Below, piece by piece: positions 44,649 to 52,957 of a stretch of 55,606 nt of DNA. Where the stretch lies: contig NZ_QUET01000025.1 of the NCBI RefSeq assembly GCF_003478445.1, positions 1 to 55,606 of the forward strand. Reading direction: 5' to 3'. The number at the start of each line of letters is the position of its first letter. Position 1 is the stretch's first letter. Source of the DNA: Roseburia sp. AM59-24XD. Its GTDB lineage: Bacteria > Bacillota > Clostridia > Lachnospirales > Lachnospiraceae. The notes beneath the pieces were generated by a model, which saw only the letters and a list, made by a program, of their open reading frames with translations, made no database searches and was not told where the DNA came from. The position numbers and the translations under genes are program-made.

Positions 44649-46646
44649 ATGAATAATGTAGATATGCTGTATCGTATTTTCTATACGGTATTTTCGATGA
44701 GCTGCATGGCACTTGTGCTTCTGCCGGCGGTGCTTGTACTGCGGTTCCTGTTTCGCGGGCTGTCAAAGAAGTTCCGGCTTGCGTTGTGGGCGATTCTGTT
44801 TTTCCGGGCGGTATGTCCGGTGGGAATGAGCAGCCCGGTATGTATTTACGGGGCGTGGAACAGACAGTTTCATACGCTTCTTCGTTCCCTTGGACTGACG
44901 ATCACTCCGGACCGGGGACTTCTGACCGGATGGCGGTATGTATTTGAGGGCGAGGTGACGGCTTCGGTGGCGTACCGGGCATGCACGCTGATCTGGCTCG
45001 CGGGAGCAGTGCTGTTACTGCTTGTGACAGCCGTAAAGCAGCTTGCGCTGGCCCGGAAGCTGCAACGCTCCTCCGAGCTTTTGTTTGACAACATATATCA
45101 GTCCGGGCAGATCGCATATCCGGTGCGTACCGGATTGTTTCACGGCAGAATTTATCTTCCGGAGGGACTGCTGGCAAAAGAAATGAAAGAAATCGTTGCT
45201 TATCAGAGGCTTCGTCAGAAACGGGGCGATGATCTGTGGCGCAGACTTGCATTTCTGGTCTGTTGTATCCATTGGTGGAATCCGGGGATCTGGTATGCGT
45301 ATTATCTGTTGTGGCGGGATCAGAACCTCGCGTGCGATCAGGCGTTTGCACAGCATCCGGGATCCGGGCAGCAGTTCCATTGCGCACAGGTTCTTGTGAA
45401 TATGAAGCAGGAGAAACGGCAGAAGCTGTCATTATCCCTTGTGACAGGCTATGAGTCGGATCTGTTCCGACGGTCCGAGGGGCTTTTGTATGCACGGCGT
45501 AAACCGTTATGGCAGTCCGGGATCGCAGCGTTTATCCTGACGGTGCTGGTTTTTGCGGCATTTGGGCTGTCGACATTTCGGGGGGGACAGACAGCGGGAG
45601 AGTCTGCGGAGACGTTGTTTGACAGCAATGCGGTCAAGCAGATCAACAACCGTGTCATTGCGCGGTGTGAAACGAAAACGGCGAGTGGCAGTGCGGTGAC
45701 TCTTGAGCTTGTGGTCGAGAAGGGAACGCACAGGGCAAGCAGCGGATATCACGGAAGATGCCGGCTTCGTCTGCGGAACAGTCAGAAGGAAACGCTTGCC
45801 GCGCTGGAGCTTTCTGAGGTGTTTGCGGGTAGTGCCACACAGGATTTCAGAGATGATATTTCGCTGGAGACCGTCGATTATAATGAAGATGGACGCATGG
45901 AGGTTGCCGTTGGACAACGTTCTGCGAGAAAGGCGTCCGATGAGGCGGTAAGTGTGACGAACTCCGCTGTGGCAAGGCAGCTCAAGAAACAGAATACTTA
46001 TGAATATTATGTAATTGATATCGGAGAGGACAAGCTGACGTCGGTCAGCCCGGAAATATACGTGTCCGATGTGACGCCGCTGCAGGAGGGAAGCATGGTC
46101 TTTTCCTATGTGCAGGGTGCGGGTGGCGTGATCACGGTATCGGACGGAGAGGACACCTCCTATTATGTATGGAACCACAAGAAGAGCAGGTACGAGCTGA
46201 AGGATCTGACCGATGAGCAGCTTGAGAAGCGGCGGGCGAAATACGGGACAGACAGTGCGCAGACGCAGCAGTATTCCCTGAAGGCGGATGACGGGAAGGA
46301 AATCATGGATGTGTCGGTCAGCGCGCAGAGCAATGGCGGGCTTTCGATCAACCGGATCCGGATCAATCCGAAGGGGCTGGATCAGCGTGCGGGAACGAAA
46401 ACGATCACGAATGTGGAAGGCTATTATTATGATCTGCAGTGGGCGCAGTCCGACAGCGAGGAGCAGCGTTATGCACTGCTTAGCTACAATGGAACGGCAG
46501 GAAGAACCTTTGCCCTGTACGATGTGAAAAAGCAGAGGCTTTGTTATCAGCCTGCGGAGGGTAACGAGGCACTGCAGAAGGTTTTTAAGGAATATGGAGC
46601 GGACGATATTAAATTCGAGAAAAACGGAGCGGTTGTATATTCCTAA
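44649..46646 (+). CDS. BlaR1/M56-like membrane protein lacking the zinc-protease motif
   Basis: 665 aa. The N-terminal ~300 residues have membrane helices and the M56 landmarks around the active site (WWNPGIWYAYYLLWRDQNLACDQAF). But where family proteases carry HExxH, this reads EIVAYQRLRQKRGDD, and the LACDE glutamate is Gln. It is thus probably not a protease. A fourth helix follows, then a large beta-rich external domain. No BlaI-type repressor gene lies next to it. It may be a sensor or scaffold. ATG 44649 behind GGAGAG. Confidence 0.8.
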   Translation: MNNVDMLYRIFYTVFSMSCMALVLLPAVLVLRFLFRGLSKKFRLALWAILFFRAVCPVGMSSPVCIYGAWNRQFHTLLRSLGLTITPDRGLLTGWRYVFEGEVTASVAYRACTLIWLAGAVLLLLVTAVKQLALARKLQRSSELLFDNIYQSGQIAYPVRTGLFHGRIYLPEGLLAKEMKEIVAYQRLRQKRGDDLWRRLAFLVCCIHWWNPGIWYAYYLLWRDQNLACDQAFAQHPGSGQQFHCAQVLVNMKQEKRQKLSLSLVTGYESDLFRRSEGLLYARRKPLWQSGIAAFILTVLVFAAFGLSTFRGGQTAGESAETLFDSNAVKQINNRVIARCETKTASGSAVTLELVVEKGTHRASSGYHGRCRLRLRNSQKETLAALELSEVFAGSATQDFRDDISLETVDYNEDGRMEVAVGQRSARKASDEAVSVTNSAVARQLKKQNTYEYYVIDIGEDKLTSVSPEIYVSDVTPLQEGSMVFSYVQGAGGVITVSDGEDTSYYVWNHKKSRYELKDLTDEQLEKRRAKYGTDSAQTQQYSLKADDGKEIMDVSVSAQSNGGLSINRIRINPKGLDQRAGTKTITNVEGYYYDLQWAQSDSEEQRYALLSYNGTAGRTFALYDVKKQRLCYQPAEGNEALQKVFKEYGADDIKFEKNGAVVYS

Positions 46647-46783
46647 TGGAAATTACCGGGGATGATGTTTTGAAGGTCAATTTTGCGGCGAGCGCAAAGG
46701 ATGATATTTCCGTGAAGGGAACGTATCAGTATCGTCTGTCCACCGGAAATGTAACTTCGTTGCAGTACAGCAGAGAATCGTAG
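46646..46783 (+). CDS. Small ORF coupled to the BlaR1-like gene, or its displaced C-terminus
   Basis: ATG overlaps the previous stop (TAATG). The 45-aa product (MEITGDDVLKVNFAASAKDD...) looks like the end of a secreted beta-domain rather than a free protein. One added T at TCCTAATG would fuse it as ...VVYSLMEITGDD..., giving 711 aa in total, in the same manner as the other frameshifts. Confidence 0.5.
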   Translation: MEITGDDVLKVNFAASAKDDISVKGTYQYRLSTGNVTSLQYSRES

Positions 46784-46953
46784 TTTTGTGTGTACGCTTT
46801 TTGGGACAGATGCCTGACTCTACGAAATAATTCATTCTTGCGGAGGACGTATGTTTGGAGTATAATAATTTCAAATGCACAAGCGCAGGAAAGCTGTTTT
46901 TCAAGGGTTTCCTTTGGAAGTGATGATACATGACGAGAACAGGAGGTGTTTTC

Positions 46954-47370
46954 ATGCTTGCAAGATCAGGGGAATTATTTGTGGATACACCGCGGTGTAC
47001 GCAGTGTGGACGTATTCTGCCGGATGTCTACGAGGAGGACGATATCTGTCCGAGCTGCAGGGAGGCGAATCTGTTTGCAGAGGTAAAGGATTTCATCCGT
47101 GAGAACGAAGTGCGGGAACTTGATGTGGCGGAACACTTTAATATACCGATCGCGAAGGTCAGAAAGTGGATCCGCGAGGGAAGGATCCAGTATAAGGGAG
47201 AGGCAGGCAAGACGATTTCCAGCATTTACTGTCAGATCTGCGGTAAGCCGATCGAATTTGGAACGTTGTGTCCGGAGTGTCACAGACTGCAGGGGCTTAA
47301 GATTGTTGCGCAGCAGTATGCAGAGCAGAAGTCGGAGATGCGCTTCATTAATAAAGGGAAGAAGTTCTAG
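46954..47370 (+). CDS. Zinc-ribbon protein, YvyF-like (flagellar operon type)
   Basis: 138 aa with Cys pairs at the N-terminus (CTQCGRILP, CPSC) and C-terminus (CQICGKPIEFGTLCPEC) around a MerR-like helix-turn-helix (VAEHFNIPIAKVRKWIREG). This matches the flagellar operon protein TIGR03826/YvyF. ATG 46954 chosen because AGGAGGTG lies five bases upstream. No other flagellar gene is nearby, so the regulated target is unknown. Confidence 0.82.
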   Translation: MLARSGELFVDTPRCTQCGRILPDVYEEDDICPSCREANLFAEVKDFIRENEVRELDVAEHFNIPIAKVRKWIREGRIQYKGEAGKTISSIYCQICGKPIEFGTLCPECHRLQGLKIVAQQYAEQKSEMRFINKGKKF

Positions 47371-47434
47371 GCGGTAAGACAGGACGATTGCAGAACAGTG
47401 GGAAGAGATTAACGCAATATCAGCAGCCATAAAG

Positions 47435-47465
47435 GAGTAGCGGTAGATTCCGCGCTCTTTTTTTT
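47435..47465 (+). terminator. Terminator after the YvyF-like gene
   Basis: GAG-GCGG stem with CCGC-CTC and a TTTTTTTT run. The gap 47371-47713 otherwise shows only the promoter of the next gene. Confidence 0.72.
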
Positions 47466-47564
47466 GCGCAAAAAACGGGGTCAATATCCGTGCAAGCTTC
47501 GGCGCGATCCCGGGTGAAACGCCGATGAAAATACATCCATAGCGCACCATCCCTGTTTTAATTC

Positions 47565-47581
47565 TTTTTTAATCTTATAAT
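47565..47581 (+). promoter_or_regulatory. -10 and repeated TTTTTTAATCTT motif before the orphan regulator
   Basis: TATAAT at 47576-47581. TTTTTTAATCTT (47565-47576) recurs before the sulfotransferase at 48447-48458, suggesting the same regulator acts at both. TTTTAAT also repeats ~10 bases apart here. Confidence 0.5.
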
Positions 47582-47713
47582 AGTATGGTAGATATTGAGA
47601 AAGTCATACATTATTTGTGAAAAAGGGGTGTGCCACAAAAATGACATATCAAAAAGATAAATATTAATGGAAAAATTTACATAAAAAGAGAAACGGGCAA
47701 AGGAGGAACAGCA

Positions 47714-48454
47714 GTGCGCATATTGACAGTTGGTGATGATCCGGAATTGAAAACAGTGATCAAAGAAAAGCTTTTGCGGGAGAACTGCATGGTGGATTCC
47801 TGTAATTCCGGGAGCGCAGCATTGGATTATCTGCAGTTGGCAGAATATGACGTAGTATTGATGGATGTTGATCTTCCTGACCGGAGTGGAGTAGATATTG
47901 TCGATGCGATACGGCGAAAGGACATTCAGACCCCGGTAATGCTTCTGACGGCACAGGCGGAGGTTGCCGATATTGTGCGGGGACTGGATGCCGGTGCGGA
48001 TGAGTATATGGTTAAACCGATTCATTTTTCAGAGCTGATGGCACGGATCCGCGTGCTGATCCGCAAAAAGGATGGTGTCCGCGGAAATGTATATCGCTGC
48101 GGTGACCTTGAAATTAATGTCAATGATCAAATGGTGCGCAGAGCCGGGAAGCAGATCGAGCTGTCTCCGAAGGAATACTCGATGCTGTTATATATGATGC
48201 GTAACCGCAATATCGTGCTGACGCGCGAACAGCTTGAGACGAACAGCTGGGATTACCGGAGTGAGAGTTCGTCGAATGTGGTCGATGTTTATATCCGCTA
48301 TCTGCGCAAAAAGATCGATGAGGGCTTTGACAAAAAGCTGATCCATACGATCCGCGGTGTCGGCTATGTCCTCGAAGTGAAGATTAGCGGCTTAGGCGGA
48401 GATTGGTGGCGGGTCGCCGACAGAAAATTCCACAAAATTGCCACATTTTTTTAA
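47714..48454 (+). CDS. Orphan OmpR-family response regulator
   Basis: 246 aa: receiver with Asp in VVLMDVDLPD, Lys in MVKPIHFSE, and a winged helix with RGVGYVLE. The usual acidic pair is DDP at 8-10. There is an extra ~25-residue tail after GVGYVLE. No kinase is adjacent. GTG start with AAAGGAGGA. Its end runs into the upstream region of the sulfotransferase gene, which has the shared motif. Confidence 0.9.
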   Translation: MRILTVGDDPELKTVIKEKLLRENCMVDSCNSGSAALDYLQLAEYDVVLMDVDLPDRSGVDIVDAIRRKDIQTPVMLLTAQAEVADIVRGLDAGADEYMVKPIHFSELMARIRVLIRKKDGVRGNVYRCGDLEINVNDQMVRRAGKQIELSPKEYSMLLYMMRNRNIVLTREQLETNSWDYRSESSSNVVDVYIRYLRKKIDEGFDKKLIHTIRGVGYVLEVKISGLGGDWWRVADRKFHKIATFF

Positions 48455-48458
48455 TCTT
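48446..48458 (+). promoter_or_regulatory. Second copy of the TTTTTTAATCTT motif
   Basis: Same 12 bases as before the response regulator, here overlapping its last codons and ~65 bases before the sulfotransferase start. A candidate regulator-binding site. Confidence 0.4.
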
Positions 48459-48519
48459 TATTTCACCTTTGCCGGGTAGAATATCACCGATGACGACAGG
48501 AAGAGGAGTAAAGAAGCGC

Positions 48520-49638
48520 ATGAATACGGACAAAATATTATATCTTCATATCGGAATGCCAAAGACAGGAACGAGCTCTCTGCAATTATTTCTGATGCAG
48601 AATCCGGAAGCGTTAGCGCAGAATAACTGCAGTTATCCGATGATGCCCGGAAGATATCCGATGGTATCTCCGAACCGCAATGCACATTTTCTGGTCGGAA
48701 AGATCATGAATGCGGACGGCAGTGCAGATATGGAGAAAACGAAAGAGATCGAGAAACAGTCCTTCGAGCTTCTGGAACAGGCGTTTCAACGGACAGACCG
48801 GGTTATTCTCAGTGATGAAGCAATCTGGAATACCTATAAGGGGGATCATCCGGAATGTCTGGAAAAGATCGGAGCATTTTGTGAGCGGCACGGCATTGCG
48901 TTAAAGCTGATCGTTTATCTGCGCCGTCAGGATCAGTATCTGGAATCTTACTGGAAACAGCAGATAAGGCGCAAGGGCGTGACCTGGAAATGGGTCCGGA
49001 TGGTGAAGCAGACGCCGCGTTACATTGTGTTAGATTATTATCATCATCTGCAGGTGCTGGCAGGGTTTGCCGGGAAAGAAAATATCATTGTGCAGCCTTA
49101 TTATGAAGGAAATTTTGACCTGTGCAGCGACTTTCTGCGTGTGCTTGGAATCACTGACACGGACGCATTTGAACCGTTAGAGAGTAAGGTGAATTTAAGC
49201 TTGAATAATAATTATGCGGAGATCAAGAGAATCTTAAACGGACTTCTTTCCGACGAACCTTCCCGGTGGAACAGAGAACAGTGCTGGCTGGAGAAGCTTG
49301 TCGTGGATTGTTCGCGCACAGAGAAAAAGCAATATGAAAGCTCTATGTTTTCCGTGGAAGAGCGACAGAAATTTATGGAGCGCTTCGGTGAGATCAATCA
49401 GCGGATCGCCAGAGAATATATGGGACAAGAGACGCTTTTCGATGCCAGACCGGAGAAGGAGCTGCCGGAATGGAAGAAGGACAATGACCTGCAGTACGAG
49501 GATACGATTCTTTTCTTTGGAAAGGCACTGTTTGATCTGAAAAGAGAGCAGGATCTGCAGCGCCGGAGACTGCAGGAACTGGAAGGAAAGAAAAATATTC
49601 TTCGCCGCATCGTAAACAAGTGCCGGATGCTTCTGTAG
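48520..49638 (+). CDS. Sulfotransferase-family protein
   Basis: 372 aa. The N-terminal ILYLHIGMPKTGTSSLQLFL is the phosphosulfate-binding loop of PAPS-dependent sulfotransferases; LKLIVYLRRQDQYLESYW supplies the 3'-phosphate motif. A coiled-coil tail follows (KREQDLQRRRLQELEGKK). It probably sulfates a cell-surface glycan or small molecule. ATG 48520 with AGAGGAGT. Acceptor unknown. Confidence 0.88.
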   Translation: MNTDKILYLHIGMPKTGTSSLQLFLMQNPEALAQNNCSYPMMPGRYPMVSPNRNAHFLVGKIMNADGSADMEKTKEIEKQSFELLEQAFQRTDRVILSDEAIWNTYKGDHPECLEKIGAFCERHGIALKLIVYLRRQDQYLESYWKQQIRRKGVTWKWVRMVKQTPRYIVLDYYHHLQVLAGFAGKENIIVQPYYEGNFDLCSDFLRVLGITDTDAFEPLESKVNLSLNNNYAEIKRILNGLLSDEPSRWNREQCWLEKLVVDCSRTEKKQYESSMFSVEERQKFMERFGEINQRIAREYMGQETLFDARPEKELPEWKKDNDLQYEDTILFFGKALFDLKREQDLQRRRLQELEGKKNILRRIVNKCRMLL

Positions 49639-49722
49639 ATGCAGGTACTTATATTAGCCGGGATTTTGATGCGACACACAAATGGGTTTTGCCCTTTTTA
49701 ATACCGTGATACGGCAGCGGTG

Positions 49723-49751
49723 TTGACAAGCCGGTCGTTCCTGCTTATTAT
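49723..49751 (+). promoter_or_regulatory. Near-consensus promoter
   Basis: TTGACA, 17 bases, TATTAT; 54 bases before the next gene. A short GGG/CCC hairpin with TTTTT at ~49684-49700 may end the sulfotransferase transcript. Confidence 0.8.
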
Positions 49752-49804
49752 AAGTAGGTAACCCTATGAGGACAGGATTCTGAATAGAAAGATCGGTATG
49801 TTAT

Positions 49805-50323
49805 ATGATAATCATTGAAGAGACAGAGGAAGATAAGAACAGTGTGCCGGTTCCGGATGAAGATTTTATTGAGGAAGAGGAACTTACCACAGAGGAGCAG
49901 AAATACCGGAGTGCCCAGGAGCTGTTAGATTCGCTTGCGTGTGTGACGCGTTACGAACAGGGTGTGAAAACGCTTCTTGATGCGGCGGCAATGTTTGAGG
50001 AGATCAACGATTACGGGGACAGCGCAAAGCGTGCAGCGGACTGCAGAAAGCGCGCCGGGGCATATGAGAAGAAAGGTATAGAGAAAGCGTACCGGGAGGC
50101 AGTAAAGCTGTGTGAGGAAGCAGTCACGAAGATGGATTACCGGACAGCGATCTCGGAGCTGAATCGTTTTCCGGATTACAAGGACTGTAAGGAACGGATT
50201 GATGTTTGTAAGAAAGCAGTCGAACGTGAGGAGACGAAGCAGGCGTGGAAGCATCGTGTGATCGCAGCAGTGATCGTCGTGGCAGCTGTCATTGGCGTCT
50301 GGGCGGTTTTCCGGCTCATTTAA
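49805..50323 (+). CDS. TPR-like protein with C-terminal membrane anchor
   Basis: 172 aa: acidic N-terminus, then helical repeats (YEQGVKTLLDAAAMFEEINDYGDSAKRAADCRKRA and a second unit) of the kind seen in tail-anchored zinc-less TPR proteins of Clostridia, and a C-terminal hydrophobic helix (VIAAVIVVAAVIGVWAVF). No strong ribosome site. Role unknown; perhaps protein interaction at the membrane. Confidence 0.75.
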   Translation: MIIIEETEEDKNSVPVPDEDFIEEEELTTEEQKYRSAQELLDSLACVTRYEQGVKTLLDAAAMFEEINDYGDSAKRAADCRKRAGAYEKKGIEKAYREAVKLCEEAVTKMDYRTAISELNRFPDYKDCKERIDVCKKAVEREETKQAWKHRVIAAVIVVAAVIGVWAVFRLI

Positions 50324-50405
50324 TAATTAAGAATACATTAAGGCATGGAAGCACTCGTTTTCATGCCTGTCTGCATGTATGGACATGCGGAGGAAAGGAT
50401 AAACT

Positions 50406-51362
50406 ATGTATTATGTACTGAAGGATTTATTAACAACCAATCAGATTGCCATGCTGGGCGTTCTGGTATCATTTTTGCTGACATTTCTGATGCTGCGCTT
50501 TCCGTTTCCGTTCCTGCCGAAGGATCAGGGACGTGCATTTGCGGTAAACGGTGCATTGTCCAAGGGCAAGCTGCGAGGCGTGGGACTGACTTTCGTTTGT
50601 GCGTTTATTGTCTGCTCGCTGCTGTTTCTGCCGATCACGAGAGAGTATGTGATCTATTGTATTCTTTTGTTTGCGATGATGCTCAGCGGATATCTTGACG
50701 ATGCATCCGACAAGCCATGGAACGATTACAAGAAGGGCGCCATTGATCTGGTGCTGTCCCTTGTTGCAATGTGGACCTTCGTGACCAATAACTCAACCGA
50801 TATTATGCTGTTCGGCAATACGATCGCGATTCCGGTTCCGGTTTATTTTATCCTTGGCGTGGTACTTCTGTGGGTATCGGTCAATGTAACGAATTGTACC
50901 GATGGCGTTGACGGTTTGTGTGCGAGTCTCTGCATGGTTGTGCTCGGTGGCTTTACGGTGCTTTTCTCGAAGGATCTTGGACAGTATGGCATTGCGAGTT
51001 TGATGTTTATGGGCGTGCTGCTTGCGTATCTGTACTTCAACTCCAAGCCAAGCTCTATGCTGATGGGTGATGCCGGTTCCCGCGCGCTGGGCTTTTATAT
51101 TGCGGTGATCGCAATGAAGACGGGGCATCCGTTCGCATACATAATCCTTGCGCTTGTGGTTATCATAGATGGTGGAATTGGTCTGGTAAAGATTTTTCTC
51201 AAGAGATTCTTCAAGATCAGTATTTTAAAAAATACGCTGACACCGCTTCACGATCATGTCCGTAAGAATAAGGAATGGTCAGATACACAGGTTGTTTTCC
51301 GATTCTGTATTTATCAGATCGTGCTGGTGGCAGTTGCATATATTTTTGTGGCATATCTGTAA
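50406..51362 (+). CDS. mraY: MraY-family phospho-sugar transferase
   Basis: 318 aa with about ten helices. Motifs fit MraY: YLDDASDKPW (catalytic Asp pair), NCTDGVDGL, MGDAGSRALG and PLHDHVRK, the latter being typical of MraY rather than WecA. It joins phospho-MurNAc-pentapeptide to undecaprenyl phosphate to start wall synthesis. ATG with AAAGGA. It is outside the usual mur cluster, so it may be the only copy or a second one. Confidence 0.9.
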   Translation: MYYVLKDLLTTNQIAMLGVLVSFLLTFLMLRFPFPFLPKDQGRAFAVNGALSKGKLRGVGLTFVCAFIVCSLLFLPITREYVIYCILLFAMMLSGYLDDASDKPWNDYKKGAIDLVLSLVAMWTFVTNNSTDIMLFGNTIAIPVPVYFILGVVLLWVSVNVTNCTDGVDGLCASLCMVVLGGFTVLFSKDLGQYGIASLMFMGVLLAYLYFNSKPSSMLMGDAGSRALGFYIAVIAMKTGHPFAYIILALVVIIDGGIGLVKIFLKRFFKISILKNTLTPLHDHVRKNKEWSDTQVVFRFCIYQIVLVAVAYIFVAYL

Positions 51363-51376
51363 AAGGAGAAACGATA

Positions 51377-51580
51377 ATGGTAGTGACGAAATATTCATTG
51401 ATCGGGGCGGTGCTTCAGGCATATCCGTCCGCAGAGAAATGCTTTAATGAGATGGGAATGCACTGTGTATCCTGTCATATGTCTCCGAGAGAGACGCTGG
51501 AGCAGGCGTGCCGGGTGCATTCTTGTGATGTGGATGAGCTGATCCGGAAGCTGGATGAGCATATCAATGGTCCGGTCTGA
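51377..51580 (+). CDS. DUF1858 (ScdA_N-like) small redox protein
   Basis: 67 aa, KYSLIGAVLQAYPSAEKCF then GMHCVSCHMSPRETLEQAC: the paired CxxC-type cysteines and helix pattern of DUF1858 (hybrid-cluster associated disulfide domain). ATG 51377 with AAAGGAG; longer frames overlap mraY. Follows mraY by 14 bases. Confidence 0.9.
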   Translation: MVVTKYSLIGAVLQAYPSAEKCFNEMGMHCVSCHMSPRETLEQACRVHSCDVDELIRKLDEHINGPV

Positions 51581-51660
51581 CAGGAAAGACTGTGCGGCGC
51601 ATGCCGATCAATAAAAATACAAGAATAAAAGATACGATGTTGTCGTGTGTTGTAAAGCGA

Positions 51661-52764
51661 TCACAGGATTACGATGCTGGCGCAGGAAAGATCCTCAGCC
51701 AGATTGTAGACCTTGCCGCTCTGCAGACCGACAACTGTCGGACGAAGTGCAGAAAGCTCGCTGTTTTTGACAACGCGGGCTTTCTCGCCGTTACTGAGCT
51801 CTACGGTAGAGTCGACCGGATAAAGAATAACGCTGGATAGAAAGCTTCGCATGGCGTTAATATCCAGCTCGCCGGACATGGACATGACCATCTCCACGGC
51901 AGTCCGCTGGGAGTACGCTTTCTTGTAAGGGCGCTCGGTTACGAGTGCGTCATAGACGTCAACCACGGAAAGAATCTTGGCATACGGAACAATCTTATCA
52001 CTGGAAACGCCCATCGGATAGCCGGAGCCGTTCATCTTCTCGTGATGCTGCAGAACCGCGAAGCAGATGCTGTCGTTGAATTCATTTTTCTCTTTGATGA
52101 TGCGGTAACCCATAAGAGAATGCTCCTTCATAAGAGAGAACTCCTCGGTGGTCAGCTTGCCCGGCTTGTTGAGAATCTCAAGCGGGATCTTGGACTTGCC
52201 CATGTCGTGCAGCAGTCCGGCGATGCCGATATTGTAGACATCCTGTGAGGACATTTTCATATTCTTGGCAATGATCATGGACATCGTGGCAACATCCACG
52301 CTGTGCTTGAAGGTGTATTCATCGCTGGTGCGCAGGGCGCTGATATCCACTGCGATCGCCTCGCTGTCATCAATGGCACGCATCAGATCGCTGGTGATCG
52401 TCGTGGTCGTCCGGGTGAAATGAGGATTGTTTGTGTCGCTGTACAGATGCTGGACACCCTCGGAAATCCTCTTCTTGACGCTGACAGACAGACTGACCTT
52501 GGCAGGATCTGCTTCGCGGTATTTGGCAATGTTATTCCGCGCGATGGCAGAAACCGGTTCAGCAGAAGCAGAGAGATCCTCGTCGTCCTCTCCCTCCTTG
52601 ATATAAATACCGTTGATATTCAGTTTCTTTAGTGCCTCGATCTGGTACTCGTCCAGATAAGAGCCACGCACGATCAATGAACGTCCCCAGCTGTTCTGGA
52701 TGTCCTGATCGATCCGCATCCCGGTCTGCAGGTCGCGGATTCTGACGAAATATCGTTTCACCAC
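51661..52764 (-). CDS. HD-GYP domain protein (cyclic-di-GMP phosphodiesterase family)
   Basis: 367 aa. C-terminal HD-GYP signatures are intact: KHSVDVATMSM, GLLHDMGKSKIP (HD), MKEHSLMGYRI, LQHHEKMNGSGYP (GYP). They bind metals and hydrolyse cyclic-di-GMP. The N-terminal ~120 residues are unassigned (DUF3391-like). Start GTG with GGTGGAG. No GGDEF gene is in the window. Confidence 0.93.
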   Translation of the reverse strand: MVKRYFVRIRDLQTGMRIDQDIQNSWGRSLIVRGSYLDEYQIEALKKLNINGIYIKEGEDDEDLSASAEPVSAIARNNIAKYREADPAKVSLSVSVKKRISEGVQHLYSDTNNPHFTRTTTTITSDLMRAIDDSEAIAVDISALRTSDEYTFKHSVDVATMSMIIAKNMKMSSQDVYNIGIAGLLHDMGKSKIPLEILNKPGKLTTEEFSLMKEHSLMGYRIIKEKNEFNDSICFAVLQHHEKMNGSGYPMGVSSDKIVPYAKILSVVDVYDALVTERPYKKAYSQRTAVEMVMSMSGELDINAMRSFLSSVILYPVDSTVELSNGEKARVVKNSELSALRPTVVGLQSGKVYNLAEDLSCASIVIL

Positions 52765-52957
52765 TGTAGATCTCCACCTTAAATTTTGTCACAAATTATA
52801 ACTACAAATAGTATAACCTATTTTAAAACAGAGATAAAGACTTCTGTGAAAACAAAATAGAAAATTTGAAAAAACTATCGCATTTTAAAACAAAATTCGT
52901 TATACTTGAAAGAAGTAGTTTTCAAATAGTACTTTAGGCAAAGAAAGGAAGATTGCT

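Noticed and set aside
46975..47550. Minus-strand frame over the YvyF-like gene
   Set aside because: Mostly overlaps a gene with clear zinc-binding cysteines; the extra part looks protein-like but has no good start signal.
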